From positions 1-64,000 of the forward strand of contig NZ_JAENIL010000035.1 in NCBI RefSeq assembly GCF_016595505.1: a stretch of DNA of 64,000 nt, written 5' to 3'. The position numbers were made by a program, and so were the translations under genes. Origin of the DNA: Pelagicoccus mobilis. GTDB taxonomy: Bacteria; Verrucomicrobiota; Verrucomicrobiia; Opitutales; Opitutaceae. Below, in pieces: positions 16,588 through 25,247 of the stretch. Under the pieces are notes generated by a model. The model ran no database searches. It was given only the letters and a program-made list of their open reading frames with translations, and was not told the origin of the DNA. How positions within the stretch are numbered: the first letter of the stretch is position 1; every line of letters begins with the position of its first letter.

Positions 16588-17900
16588 GTAAGGTCGAGTC
16601 CTCTCATCGTGCCGGTGGAGCTCGCGAATTTGTCGGCTTCGATGCCCATGGATTGGAGCATGCTCACGAACAAGTTGGGGAGTGGGTAGTTGTTGTCGCG
16701 ATCGAAGGCGAGGTGCTGGCCGTGTTTCAGACGTCCGCCTGCTACCAGCATCGGCATGTTGCTGGTGGTGTGCTTGTTAGCGTCGCCGAGGTTGCTGCCG
16801 TAGAGGATGAGCGAGTTGTCGAGCAGATTGGAGTCTCCCTCTTTCGACTCTTTGAAGGAGCTGATCAACTGGCTGATGAGCCGCATATGATTGCGGTCGA
16901 TCGCTTCTAGTTGGGCGAGCTTGTTCTCGTCTTTTCCGTGATGGGACAGATTGTGGTATCCATCTGATATTTGAATTTCGGATACGTTGATTGTTGGGGA
17001 GTTGTTACTGTCGAGAAGCAGTGCGATGCTACGCGTGGAGTCGGATTCGAAGGCGAGCTTTGCCATTTCGTACATGAGGCGAGTCTTCTCCATGTAGGCG
17101 GCGGGCCCGCCTGGATCGACTGGGCTTTCCGCTGAAGGAACGGGTTTGGGCAGCCTTTCCCATTCGCGTGCCTTTTCCATTCGACGTTCGGTTTCTCGGA
17201 CCGCTGTAGTGTACTGGTCCATACGGTCTCGGTCGCTTGCTCCGAGCCGGCGATTGAGGGCTCGTGACTGCTCTGCAACGGTGTCCATGATACTTTCGCC
17301 AAGCTTGAGCTTTTGTAGCTGCTTTTCGATTTCCTTTTCCGATCCTTGTAGAAACAGTTGTTTGTAGAGTTTGGCGGCACTGTCCTCGCAGGGGATGAGC
17401 ACGCCGGAGGGGGTCCAGGACAGGCTGCGGCGCCCTTGAGCTGCATTGACTCCGAGGGTAAGCGAGGGGAAACGGGTATGATGGCCTATCTTGCCCGCTA
17501 CATATTGGTCTAGGGAAATCGTGTTGCGGAAACCGCCCCCGCCTGGATGCGGCGCGGCAGTGAGAAAGGAAACGTCGGAGGAGTGGGCTCCATCGACTCC
17601 CGGGTGGTGAACTCCGCTGAGGACAGTGAAGTCGTTGCGGTGGGAAGAGAGCTCCTGTAGGTAGGGGGAGAGCTCATAGTTGAGGCCCGCTTGGCTCGGG
17701 AAGAAATGGTCGGGCAGGACGCCGAGATTGTTGCAGATGGCGAATAGGCGTTGTGGCTTTGGCTCGACTGGTGTGGCTGCGAAAAGGCGTTTTGTAAACG
17801 GCGGCAGCATCGCCTCGAGCAGAGGCAAGGCGAGTCCGACTCCGGCTCCGCGCAGGAGTTGGCGGCGAGAAATGCGACGATCGGATGATAGGATATGCAT
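16584..17900 (-). CDS. DUF1552 (HXXSHH) protein with Tat signal
   Basis: The 438-residue protein begins with a twin-arginine signal (SRRQLLRGAGVGLALPLLEA), so it is exported folded. The family motif HxxSHH is seen as HNLSHH in the C-terminal half. PF07586 proteins are typical of Planctomycetes and Verrucomicrobia and are nearly always encoded after a large DUF1592/DUF1588 cytochrome protein, as here (16-bp gap). The biochemical role is unknown; pairing with a haem protein suggests a periplasmic redox or degradation complex. Confidence 0.9.
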   Translation of the reverse strand: MHILSSDRRISRRQLLRGAGVGLALPLLEAMLPPFTKRLFAATPVEPKPQRLFAICNNLGVLPDHFFPSQAGLNYELSPYLQELSSHRNDFTVLSGVHHPGVDGAHSSDVSFLTAAPHPGGGGFRNTISLDQYVAGKIGHHTRFPSLTLGVNAAQGRRSLSWTPSGVLIPCEDSAAKLYKQLFLQGSEKEIEKQLQKLKLGESIMDTVAEQSRALNRRLGASDRDRMDQYTTAVRETERRMEKAREWERLPKPVPSAESPVDPGGPAAYMEKTRLMYEMAKLAFESDSTRSIALLLDSNNSPTINVSEIQISDGYHNLSHHGKDENKLAQLEAIDRNHMRLISQLISSFKESKEGDSNLLDNSLILYGSNLGDANKHTTSNMPMLVAGGRLKHGQHLAFDRDNNYPLPNLFVSMLQSMGIEADKFASSTGTMRGLDLT

Positions 17901-17916
17901 AGTCGTACGATTCCGG

Positions 17917-20619
17917 TTACTTGATATTGAATAGGTCGCTCTGCACGACGGCGTGGATGATCGATTTCAATCCGTATTCACTCTTCTGGCACGAGTCCAG
18001 TATCTCTTCTATTTGTTGGCGTTCGCTGAAGCCTACTGGCGCTCCGGTTGCGTAGAGGATGAACTGCTTAACGAGGTTGCGGGCGATGGCGCGTTCGTCA
18101 GCCAACAGATGCGTTTTGAATTCGTGGATGTCTGAGAAGGTTCGACCGTCTACCAGCTCGCCAGATGAATCTACCGGCTCTGCGTTGCGATAGGCGAAAA
18201 GGAGCCCGTTCAAGCCAATGCCCTCTACGGGTTCACCGATTTCACCTAGGGCGCGATATTGCTCTTGAAAACCGCCAGCGATGTCGAAGCTCTCGAGGGC
18301 AAAGCCTGCAGGGTCGAATTTTGCGTGGCACGCGTAGCACGAGGCGGAGGAGGTATGCTTGTCGAGCTGCTCGCGGATGGTTGTGGCTCCTCGGGTATCT
18401 GGCTCGACTGCTTCGACGCCAGAAGGCGGTGGTGGAATGTGGACTCCCAAGATTCGCTCCGTGATCCACGCTCCGCGTAATACCGGTGACGTTGTTGTTC
18501 CGTTCGCGGTGACTCTTAGGACGCTTGCTTGGGTGAGTAATCCGCCACGAGGAGAGTTTTCGGGCAGAGCAACGCGACGTAGCTGTACGCCTTCGAAAGG
18601 CTCTAAGCCATAGTGTCGGGCAAGGCGTTCGTTTGCGAAGGTAAAGTCGGAGTCGATCAAGTTGCGCGCGGGAAGGTCCTTGTCGATGAGTTCGCGGAAA
18701 AAGCGTCGTGTTTCGAAGAGGGAAGCTTCGGTTAGCTGATCGTCGATATAGTATTGTGGATACAGTTGGGAATCGGGGGTATTGGAGTTGATCTCTTTTA
18801 GATCCAGCCAGTAGTCGAGGAAGGCGTTTATGAATCGATCGGATTTTCGATCTGACAGCATCCGTTCGGTTTGGGCTCGTAGTGCTGCCTCCTGGTGGAG
18901 GTTCTGCACGTCTTCGAGCTGCTCGTCGGGCGGCCCGTTCCAAAGGAAATAGGAGAGTCGGGACGCGATCTGGTGAGTTTCGAGCGGTCCGGCTTGGGAC
19001 TCCATAAATAGGAAATCCGGCGAGGACAGCACGGTGGAGAATGCTGCGATCATGGCGTCGGTGAATGACTCGCCGAAAGCGGTCGCTTGCTTGTAGATTG
19101 CGAAGTACGGCTCGATGGCTGATGCATCCGCTAATGGGGAACGGTAGGCCTTTTCGGTGAAGGCCAGCAGAAGTCGCCTTGCATCGGTATCCGCATCGTT
19201 TGGCAAGACTTCTACACGTCGGTCTGGAATGCTCGGCCCGCGCTCGGTCCAGCCGATCAGGGTTTCTTCAGTAAGCAGTGGGGGGCGTGGGAGGGGCTCT
19301 TCGGTTTCATGGACTTTGAATGGGAGATTTCCGAAGAGGGCTTGGTAGCTTTTCGGGGGCCATTCTTTGTTTATTGGACCCTCGAGCTCTAGCCAGTTCA
19401 TCGCAAAACCAGGAACGCCCTCAGAATCAGCGTTGGGATTGCCCCGCCAGCCCGGTTGCGTTCTCAGGAGTCGTCCGGCATCCGGGCGGATGGCGTCGCC
19501 TTTTCGCAGGGCGACATCGCGTTCGATGACGTTGGGATCTGGATACGAGTCGAAACTTCCGATCCAGCGGCTTTCGCCGTTCAAGGTGTGTGCGTAGAGG
19601 GTAACCGGTTCGCTGCGATCTCCACGCATGATGACGTTTCGATCTGGGTACCACCATTTTTGTTTTCCGCCTGTGAGTCCATGGTCTTCTCCGAACGCTC
19701 GGCCATTGGGTCCCGCCTTGAAGGTGTAGGTTTTTATTCTGAGGCGGTAATCTCCATCCGTGGGGACGACGACGTTTCTGAAGTCGTATTTCGCGGCCGA
19801 AGCTTGAGAGCCGACGACGAAGCCAAAGGCCTCCTCGTTTCGGGCTTCTGGATTGGAGTCGCCCACCGTCAAGGCTTGCGTACCGCGGATGACTTCCGGT
19901 TCCGGGCTCAGGCCCAGCAAGGGGATCGCGGTGCGAGATGGCAACCGGTTCAACCCTTTGCGGTAGGGCATCCAGAAAATCATGGTCCCTTCGTCTCTCG
20001 CGTAGTAGCGCTTTGTCTCCGACTTGAATGCCGCCGCGTTGAGAGCTGAACGCAAAGCGTAGTCGGCGGTTTCGAGGTACTTGGACATTTGCACGTGGGA
20101 AACGTCGAGTCGGTCGCCGGTCTTGTTGAAATTGTGATAGGTACCGTCTTCCGGAAGTCGGTCAGCCGCTTGTAGCCATGGGGCGTCGAGTACGTGTCGC
20201 AGGGTGTTTTCGTATTCGAAGCGATTGACGCGACGCACCTTCGAGCGGCCGTTTTGGGCGATACGTTCGCGATCGGCTGTGGAAAGAGACTTGGAAAGTG
20301 ATTCTAAGAAAGCGGCCAAATCTTCTTTCTCCGGACGCTTCTTCTTTTTGGGAGGCATCTCGCCATGGTCCGCTCGGTCATGAACCAGCGCCCAGGTGGC
20401 GAAGGTCTCCTTGTCGGTCAGGTCGAAGGGCAGGTTCTCCAGGTCGAGGTCCCCCTTTTGCTCAAAGGAATCGTGGCAGTTCAGGCAGTGATTTTCGAGG
20501 AATCCGTAAAGTTCCTCTGGGAGTTCGACCTCTGCGGAAGCAAGTTTTGCTAAGCCAGCGGACAGGGTGATGGCGAGCGTGAGCTTTCCTGCAAGGCGGA
20601 TGGTGGAGGTGTTGAGCAT
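17917..20619 (-). CDS. DUF1587/1592/1588/1585-type protein with two haem-binding sites
   Basis: The 900-residue exported protein has a signal peptide (first ~28 residues). A planctomycete cytochrome-c-like motif CLNCH sits near residue 47, with MPPKKKKRP close behind. A DUF1587 block (RVNRFEYENTLRHVLDAP, about 130-147) follows, then a beta-rich carbohydrate-binding-like middle and the DUF1592/1588/1585 blocks in the C-terminal half. The latter include a second haem motif, CYACH, followed by KFDPAGFALESFD. The architecture is characteristic of Planctomycetes/Verrucomicrobia. It heads a two-gene operon with the DUF1552 gene. A role in periplasmic electron transfer linked to polymer oxidation has been suggested for the family but not shown here. 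Confidence 0.9.
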   Translation of the reverse strand: MLNTSTIRLAGKLTLAITLSAGLAKLASAEVELPEELYGFLENHCLNCHDSFEQKGDLDLENLPFDLTDKETFATWALVHDRADHGEMPPKKKKRPEKEDLAAFLESLSKSLSTADRERIAQNGRSKVRRVNRFEYENTLRHVLDAPWLQAADRLPEDGTYHNFNKTGDRLDVSHVQMSKYLETADYALRSALNAAAFKSETKRYYARDEGTMIFWMPYRKGLNRLPSRTAIPLLGLSPEPEVIRGTQALTVGDSNPEARNEEAFGFVVGSQASAAKYDFRNVVVPTDGDYRLRIKTYTFKAGPNGRAFGEDHGLTGGKQKWWYPDRNVIMRGDRSEPVTLYAHTLNGESRWIGSFDSYPDPNVIERDVALRKGDAIRPDAGRLLRTQPGWRGNPNADSEGVPGFAMNWLELEGPINKEWPPKSYQALFGNLPFKVHETEEPLPRPPLLTEETLIGWTERGPSIPDRRVEVLPNDADTDARRLLLAFTEKAYRSPLADASAIEPYFAIYKQATAFGESFTDAMIAAFSTVLSSPDFLFMESQAGPLETHQIASRLSYFLWNGPPDEQLEDVQNLHQEAALRAQTERMLSDRKSDRFINAFLDYWLDLKEINSNTPDSQLYPQYYIDDQLTEASLFETRRFFRELIDKDLPARNLIDSDFTFANERLARHYGLEPFEGVQLRRVALPENSPRGGLLTQASVLRVTANGTTTSPVLRGAWITERILGVHIPPPPSGVEAVEPDTRGATTIREQLDKHTSSASCYACHAKFDPAGFALESFDIAGGFQEQYRALGEIGEPVEGIGLNGLLFAYRNAEPVDSSGELVDGRTFSDIHEFKTHLLADERAIARNLVKQFILYATGAPVGFSERQQIEEILDSCQKSEYGLKSIIHAVVQSDLFNIK

Positions 20620-20775
20620 TGGGAGCAGTCTGGGAGACTCGAATGTCGTCCCCGTTCAATTGAGATTGCGTGTCCCATTGAGGGGGGATTTCTAGGCCGA
20701 AACATGAAATCATAGCAGGGTAAGGAATACTAGGCTAGTCACATAAATCGATGACTGGACAACCGGTGACGCGTT

Positions 20776-21462
20776 TCAGCGGGCTAGTGCGAATTTCGCT
20801 CCGGGTTTTCGAGCTAAAGACCTCCAAACCATATTACGGTATTCAGCGACTGTGTCGTAGGAGGCGAGGCCGAGGGGAGTGGCGTCTACGATCGGACCGG
20901 GGCGCAGGCTCAGTCGTTTTCCGGTTGTATCTAAGTTGATAATACGTTCGCCATCGATCCAGCATTGGATGCGCTCGTCGGCGACTCGGATTTTGAAACG
21001 GTACCAGCGTTTCATCTCGAAGGACATTTTGCGGGTGGTCTCGTTTTTATCCGCTGAAAGGCCGCCGATGTCGGATATTCCAACCGCTGTTCCGCCCCAG
21101 CCGCCGACGATCCAAGTGCAGTACTGGTCGCCCACCGGAATGGTTAGGCCTAGAAAGAAGTCGCTCCCCCAGGTTTTTTGAGCCTCTAGTTCGATCTCGT
21201 AGTTATCTCTGGCGGGAGGTTCTTTATCCCAAACGACCCCCGTTAGGTAGGCGCCTAAGCCTGTATGGAGGGTGCCATCTTGGACATCCACATCTCCGTC
21301 GGATGCGAATGGGGCGGCTTTCCAATGGCCCAGATCGTTTCCCTCGATCATCATGATCGTCTGTTGTTCCTGAGCTGATGCGAATTCGGTAAGAACGCAG
21401 GACGAAACAAGGAAAGTGGGAAGGCTAAGCAAAATGCTGAGGGGGTGACGCCAAGGAATCAT
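20776..21462 (-). CDS. DUF1080-like secreted beta-sandwich protein
   Basis: From ATG 21462 the protein has 228 residues with a signal peptide. Cleavage could occur after FASA, or lipidation at the Cys in LVSSC. The mature part has a concanavalin-like pattern (LGHWKAAPFASDGDVDVQDG, YEIELEAQKTWGSDFFLGL, RWYRFKIRVADERIQCWIDG) close to the DUF1080/3-keto-disaccharide hydrolase and LamG-like group. An upstream in-frame extension to 21708 runs through a REP sequence and through the coding region of the preceding gene, so it is rejected. It belongs with the other sugar-active secreted proteins in this region. Confidence 0.78.
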   Translation of the reverse strand: MIPWRHPLSILLSLPTFLVSSCVLTEFASAQEQQTIMMIEGNDLGHWKAAPFASDGDVDVQDGTLHTGLGAYLTGVVWDKEPPARDNYEIELEAQKTWGSDFFLGLTIPVGDQYCTWIVGGWGGTAVGISDIGGLSADKNETTRKMSFEMKRWYRFKIRVADERIQCWIDGERIINLDTTGKRLSLRPGPIVDATPLGLASYDTVAEYRNMVWRSLARKPGAKFALAR

Positions 21463-21511
21463 GTTTTTGGACTTTGCTTGTTTGGGGCTTCTGGGGGATG
21501 CGGGTGGGTTG

Positions 21512-21560
21512 CCGCCTAAAGGCGGAACTCCAACGGTTGGAGTATATTCCACTGCATTTG
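21512..21560 (-). repeat. Second copy of the REP element (partial)
   Basis: On the minus strand this reads CAAATGCAGTGGA, a short variable stretch, then CCGTTGGAGTTC and the palindrome CCGCCTTTAGGCGG. The outer repeat and REP head match the element at 14301-14350, but the second inverted REP is absent. It lies in the leader region of the DUF1080-like gene. Confidence 0.75.
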
Positions 21561-21598
21561 CTGGGGAACCATTGTTAAGGTCTGCTAAAACCTGTTCC

Positions 21599-22383
21599 CT
21601 AATTCTCTTCGACCTGTCTTCTTTGGGCCATGATGAGCCAGTCCCAGGTTGCCGGGGATCCGCTCGCTTCGTCTTGAGCATACTGGATTCTTTTGATCTC
21701 CCTGACATCCAGTTCGAGTCCGTTTAGCAGCATGATGAGCTCGTCTCTCAAATAATATTTCATGCGAGTGCCTTGGCAGGAGAAAATCCCTTGCTGCAGG
21801 TCTTCGACAGTGGCGTTGGCTGGCGCGCAGGCCTCTGTCGCTTCCCGGCAGCTATCTCCCATGTCGAGCCGGGATTCGATGTCTCGGTAGTATTCCATCT
21901 GGGTCGATTCGTGGGAGGGGACAACGAGCAAAAGCGTTCCCCCTTGGTTGACTTGATTCGTGACCGTCCGCCACGCTCGCATGCGATCGTCGAATGACGG
22001 CATTATCAGGACGTTGATACAGATGGCGAAGTCTACTGGCTCAAAGGGAACGCGATCGTTCGAAAGGTCCAGTCTCTGGAAAGTTGTATTGTCGAATTCA
22101 CTACAGCTAGCCTCCGCCTGCTTCAGCGCGGTTTCGGCCCAATCGCAAGCGTTGACCTGAGCGAAGGCTTGAGCGAGCAGAGGAGTGAATTTTCCGATTC
22201 CGCAGCCCATGTCTGCTGAGCTTCCGTTTGGCGTTTTTGACCAGCGGCAGCTATCCGGCGGCTAACCAGCCCTTCGAGGTCGTGCTCGAAAACGCTTTGC
22301 ACTTCCTCGGTATAATTTTCTGAAACCTCTTCCCAGTAGGCTCGGCACATCGGTCGCGATTCGGCGTTGTTTTCACTGCTCAT
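21599..22383 (-). pseudogene. SAM-dependent methyltransferase, broken by a frameshift
   Basis: Two reading frames together make one class I methyltransferase of about 260 residues. The first, from ATG 22383, gives the N-terminus (RAYWEEVSENYTEEVQSVFE, LVSRRIAAAG). The second, in the -1 frame, continues with NGSSADMGCGIGKFTPLL, the SAM-binding motif I, and runs to TAG/TAA at 21599 with ICINVLIMPSF and a typical C-terminus. The switch must occur near 22233-22245, where an AAAAA run lies; one missing base would explain it. No canonical slippery heptamer is present, so mutation or sequencing error is more likely than programmed frameshifting. Confidence 0.75.
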
Positions 22384-22780
22384 CTTTCGACCCTGCAGGT
22401 TATTCGGCTCTGGGCAAACGTTGATTCGGAAGAAGCTAAGGGTCCTGTATCTTCTATGGAATGAGGAGGAGGGAGGGAGCGGATTCGAGCGCTACGGATC
22501 GAGTCTGGGGCGTATCGATACAGTCCATACGGGATGGAGAGGCTTAGTTATAGAGTCGAACCCCTTCGCTCTTGCTTACTACAAGTGGAAAGGGGGCAGC
22601 CTGGATCGCTTCCGAGAGCAATTGGATTAGGGGGCGTTTTCGTGAGTTTTTAAAATAATGCACACTAGTGCACGTTTTGGTTGACGCGCTAATAGGATCG
22701 TCTAGCGTCATCAGTCATCCTTGACGATCGCTGCTCATGTTGGAGCAGCGGTTTGGAAGAACCTCGAATACCCTTCTTAC
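22384..22780. other. Intergenic region without a convincing gene; one palindromic motif
   Basis: No reading frame here has protein-like composition. The only structure seen is TGCAC-ACTA-GTGCA (22659-22672), embedded in a 38-bp stretch (22642-22679) that resembles one upstream of the beta-glucanase genes at 29421-29455. It lies about 110 bp before the first mannanase gene and is a candidate regulator site. Confidence 0.45.
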
Positions 22781-23923
22781 ATGACGCGTCTCCTGAGATC
22801 AGTGATTGTCCGTGCGCTCGCTTGCATATCGATCCTTGCCCAAGCTGCTTGCGCTGAATCGCCTGCTGAAGCTCCAAGTTTGCTCGAGAAATTGTCGGGA
22901 GAGAGGAAGCTGCTCTTCGTGGGGCAAGACTTCAACACGATCGCAGAATACGAAAATTCGGGATTGTTCCCGACTCCGCCGGGAGTGGTGTCGTATACTA
23001 ACATCTATCGGCTCAACGGTGTGTGGGAAACGGATAACTATGGGTCTGGAGATGTGAATGCTTCCATGACTCATGAGCGGTGGAGCGAATCTGCTTACAT
23101 GTTTGGATTAGCCTTAATGGAAACGGAGGCTTACAAGGGTGCAGTTGCCGATATTGCGAAAGGGAAGTTCGATGAGAACATCATCAAGTTTGCTGAGTTT
23201 GTGCGGGATATGGAAGTGCCGGTTTTCGTCCGCATTGGATACGAGTTCGACGGGCCGTGGTACGGGTACTCGCCAGATACTCTTAAGGCTGCCTACCGTC
23301 ACATCGTAGAAAAGGTGCGTCCGATCGCTCCCAACTTTCTGAGCGTCTGGCATAGTGTCGCGTTCAGAAACGACAATCCTGATGGGACTGTCTACTCTGC
23401 CGATCTTCATCCTAAATGGATGGATTGGTATCCAGGAGATGAATATGTCGACTGGACAGGGATTACTTGGTTCAACCCGCGCTATGAACCGATTGCTCAG
23501 CAGTTCATCGAGCTTACTCGTAAACTAGGGAAACCTTGTATGATCGCTGAGAGCGCCCCGATGGGGTTTGATTTGGAGGACGGTACGATGGGGGCAATCG
23601 TACCTCAAGGAGATATCAAAGCGGGCGATGTCTTGGAGCATTTGTCTGCGGATGAGATTTGGAATCGTTGGCATAAGCGGACCTTGGACTTTATGGAAAA
23701 GAATAAGGATGTCGTCCACAGTATTTGCTATATAAATACGCATTGGGACGTTCAGCCTATGTGGAGTCCAGACACGGAAACCGGCAACTATCAGGGACTT
23801 TATTGGGGGGATAGCCGAATTGAGAGCAATCCTCGTATCGCCCAGTTGTGGAACGCTGAAGTTTCAAGCGATCGCTGGTTGCAGTTGGAGTCTGCGGATT
23901 GGTCTAAGTGGCTGCGGGATTAG
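22781..23923 (+). CDS. Secreted glycoside hydrolase, GH26-like (beta-mannanase type)
   Basis: From ATG 22781 the protein has 380 residues with a signal peptide ending around AACA (residues 21-25), where a lipobox-like AAC suggests possible lipidation. It has a TIM-barrel glycosidase layout. The likely acid/base is Glu155 in VRIGYEFDGPWYGYSP, and the likely nucleophile is Glu257 in CMIAESAP; both fit GH26-type spacing. An in-frame start 60 bp upstream gives 20 residues without signal character and is rejected. It is followed by a second GH26 gene in the same direction, suggesting mannan or a related hemicellulose as substrate. Confidence 0.75.
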   Translation: MTRLLRSVIVRALACISILAQAACAESPAEAPSLLEKLSGERKLLFVGQDFNTIAEYENSGLFPTPPGVVSYTNIYRLNGVWETDNYGSGDVNASMTHERWSESAYMFGLALMETEAYKGAVADIAKGKFDENIIKFAEFVRDMEVPVFVRIGYEFDGPWYGYSPDTLKAAYRHIVEKVRPIAPNFLSVWHSVAFRNDNPDGTVYSADLHPKWMDWYPGDEYVDWTGITWFNPRYEPIAQQFIELTRKLGKPCMIAESAPMGFDLEDGTMGAIVPQGDIKAGDVLEHLSADEIWNRWHKRTLDFMEKNKDVVHSICYINTHWDVQPMWSPDTETGNYQGLYWGDSRIESNPRIAQLWNAEVSSDRWLQLESADWSKWLRD

Positions 23924-24022
23924 GAGAATATATAAAGCTCGCTCTCGGTTGATCCTCTTTAGGGAGTGTCAGGTGGCAGTTGCCATGATAGTAGAGGCAT
24001 GTAGTTTGGTTCGAATTTAATC

Positions 24023-25117
24023 ATGATTCGAATTCGAAACCTAATCGCTACTCTCGCCTTGACGCTATTTCCCGTTTCTTTCTCGTGGGCTGGTCCGGTG
24101 GACAAGGATGCCACTGCCGAGACGGTGGCCCTCTATCATCGCCTAGTGGAACTCCAGTCAAAGGGGACGATGATCGGGCACCAGGATGCTTATCTCTATG
24201 GCCATGGATGGAAGTATGACGGTGTGCCGGATGTGAAGCAGGTGGCAGGGGATTATCCGGCGGTCTTCGGCTGGGAGCTGGGAGAGCTTGGGCTTGGCAA
24301 GGAAGAGAGTCTGGATGGTATTCGCTTCGAGAAGATTCGAGAGGGCATCGAATGGGTGCATGCCAACGGTGGGGTGAACACGATCAGCTGGCATACGGTG
24401 AATCCTTTTACGGGTGGCGACTCTTGGGATACATCTAGCGACAAGGTTGTCGCGAGCGTTTTGCCAGGGGGAAGTAAAGAAGAGGTTTACGCTGAGATGC
24501 TTGATCGACTTGCCCGCTTTTTGTTGTCGGCGAAGACCGAGGAAGGCGGTCCGGTGCCCGTCATCTTTCGTCCCTATCACGAGCACACGGGTAGTTGGTT
24601 TTGGTGGGGGCAAAAGCTCTGTACGACGGAAGAGTATCTAGAGCTTTGGAAGTATACGATCGAGTTCCTGCAGGGCAAAGGGGTGCACAATGTTCTGTGG
24701 GCATATTCGGCCGCCAGTGGTTTCGACACGGAAGCGGATTTCCTGGAGCGGTACCCGGGAGACGAATACATCGATATCGTCGGGTTCGATATCTACCAGA
24801 GAAAGGTCTTTGGTAAGGGAGCCTACATGGCAGGCTTGAAGAAGGGACTGGATATCGTTTCCAAGGTGGGGCGTGAAAGAGGGAAGATCGTCATCCTAGC
24901 GGAAACGGGGCTCGAGTCGGTGCCTGATCCCGAATGGTGGACGGGCACTCTTTGGAGCTCGATTGAAATGTATCCGCTTTCTTATGTCCTTTTTTGGCGA
25001 AACGCCTACAACCAAGACTCGCATCACTACATGCCGTATCCAGGGCACAAGAGCGCTGAGGATTTTAAGGAGTTTGCGAAATTGCCGCGTACCCTGTTCT
25101 TGGAGGACGTTCGATGA
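24023..25117 (+). CDS. Secreted GH26 beta-mannanase
   Basis: The 364-residue protein has a signal peptide (ending near SWA-GP, residue 23). GH26 hallmarks are the opening GTMIGHQDAYLYGHGWKY, the acid/base block FRPYHEHTGSWFWWG (Glu187) and the nucleophile block ILAETG (Glu294). The family hydrolyses internal beta-1,4-mannosidic bonds in mannan, glucomannan or galactomannan. No accessory binding module is present. It lies 99 bp after another GH26-like gene and before a TIM-barrel lipoprotein, forming a small set of co-directional polysaccharide enzymes. Confidence 0.88.
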   Translation: MIRIRNLIATLALTLFPVSFSWAGPVDKDATAETVALYHRLVELQSKGTMIGHQDAYLYGHGWKYDGVPDVKQVAGDYPAVFGWELGELGLGKEESLDGIRFEKIREGIEWVHANGGVNTISWHTVNPFTGGDSWDTSSDKVVASVLPGGSKEEVYAEMLDRLARFLLSAKTEEGGPVPVIFRPYHEHTGSWFWWGQKLCTTEEYLELWKYTIEFLQGKGVHNVLWAYSAASGFDTEADFLERYPGDEYIDIVGFDIYQRKVFGKGAYMAGLKKGLDIVSKVGRERGKIVILAETGLESVPDPEWWTGTLWSSIEMYPLSYVLFWRNAYNQDSHHYMPYPGHKSAEDFKEFAKLPRTLFLEDVR

Positions 25118-25247
25118 AGCTCGACTGGTAGCATTACTGGTTTTATCGCCTCGGGCAGTTTAGTAACGAGTTGAGCTGCATTTACTTTGCAGTCTGATCC
25201 TTGGTCGGACAGTTGGTTGGGTAACTTTTGTTTATTCCTAACTTGTC

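Noticed and set aside
22225-22250. Programmed -1 frameshifting in the methyltransferase
   Set aside because: No X-XXY-YYZ heptamer in the zero frame and no following pseudoknot; a simple indel is a better explanation.
22545-22570. GGGGTTCGACTC on the minus strand as a possible tRNA T-loop
   Set aside because: No pairing T stem, and no anticodon or acceptor stem can be built around it.
22367-22630. Plus-strand frame of 87 codons in the gap before the mannanase
   Set aside because: Random composition and no start context; overlaps the end of another gene.
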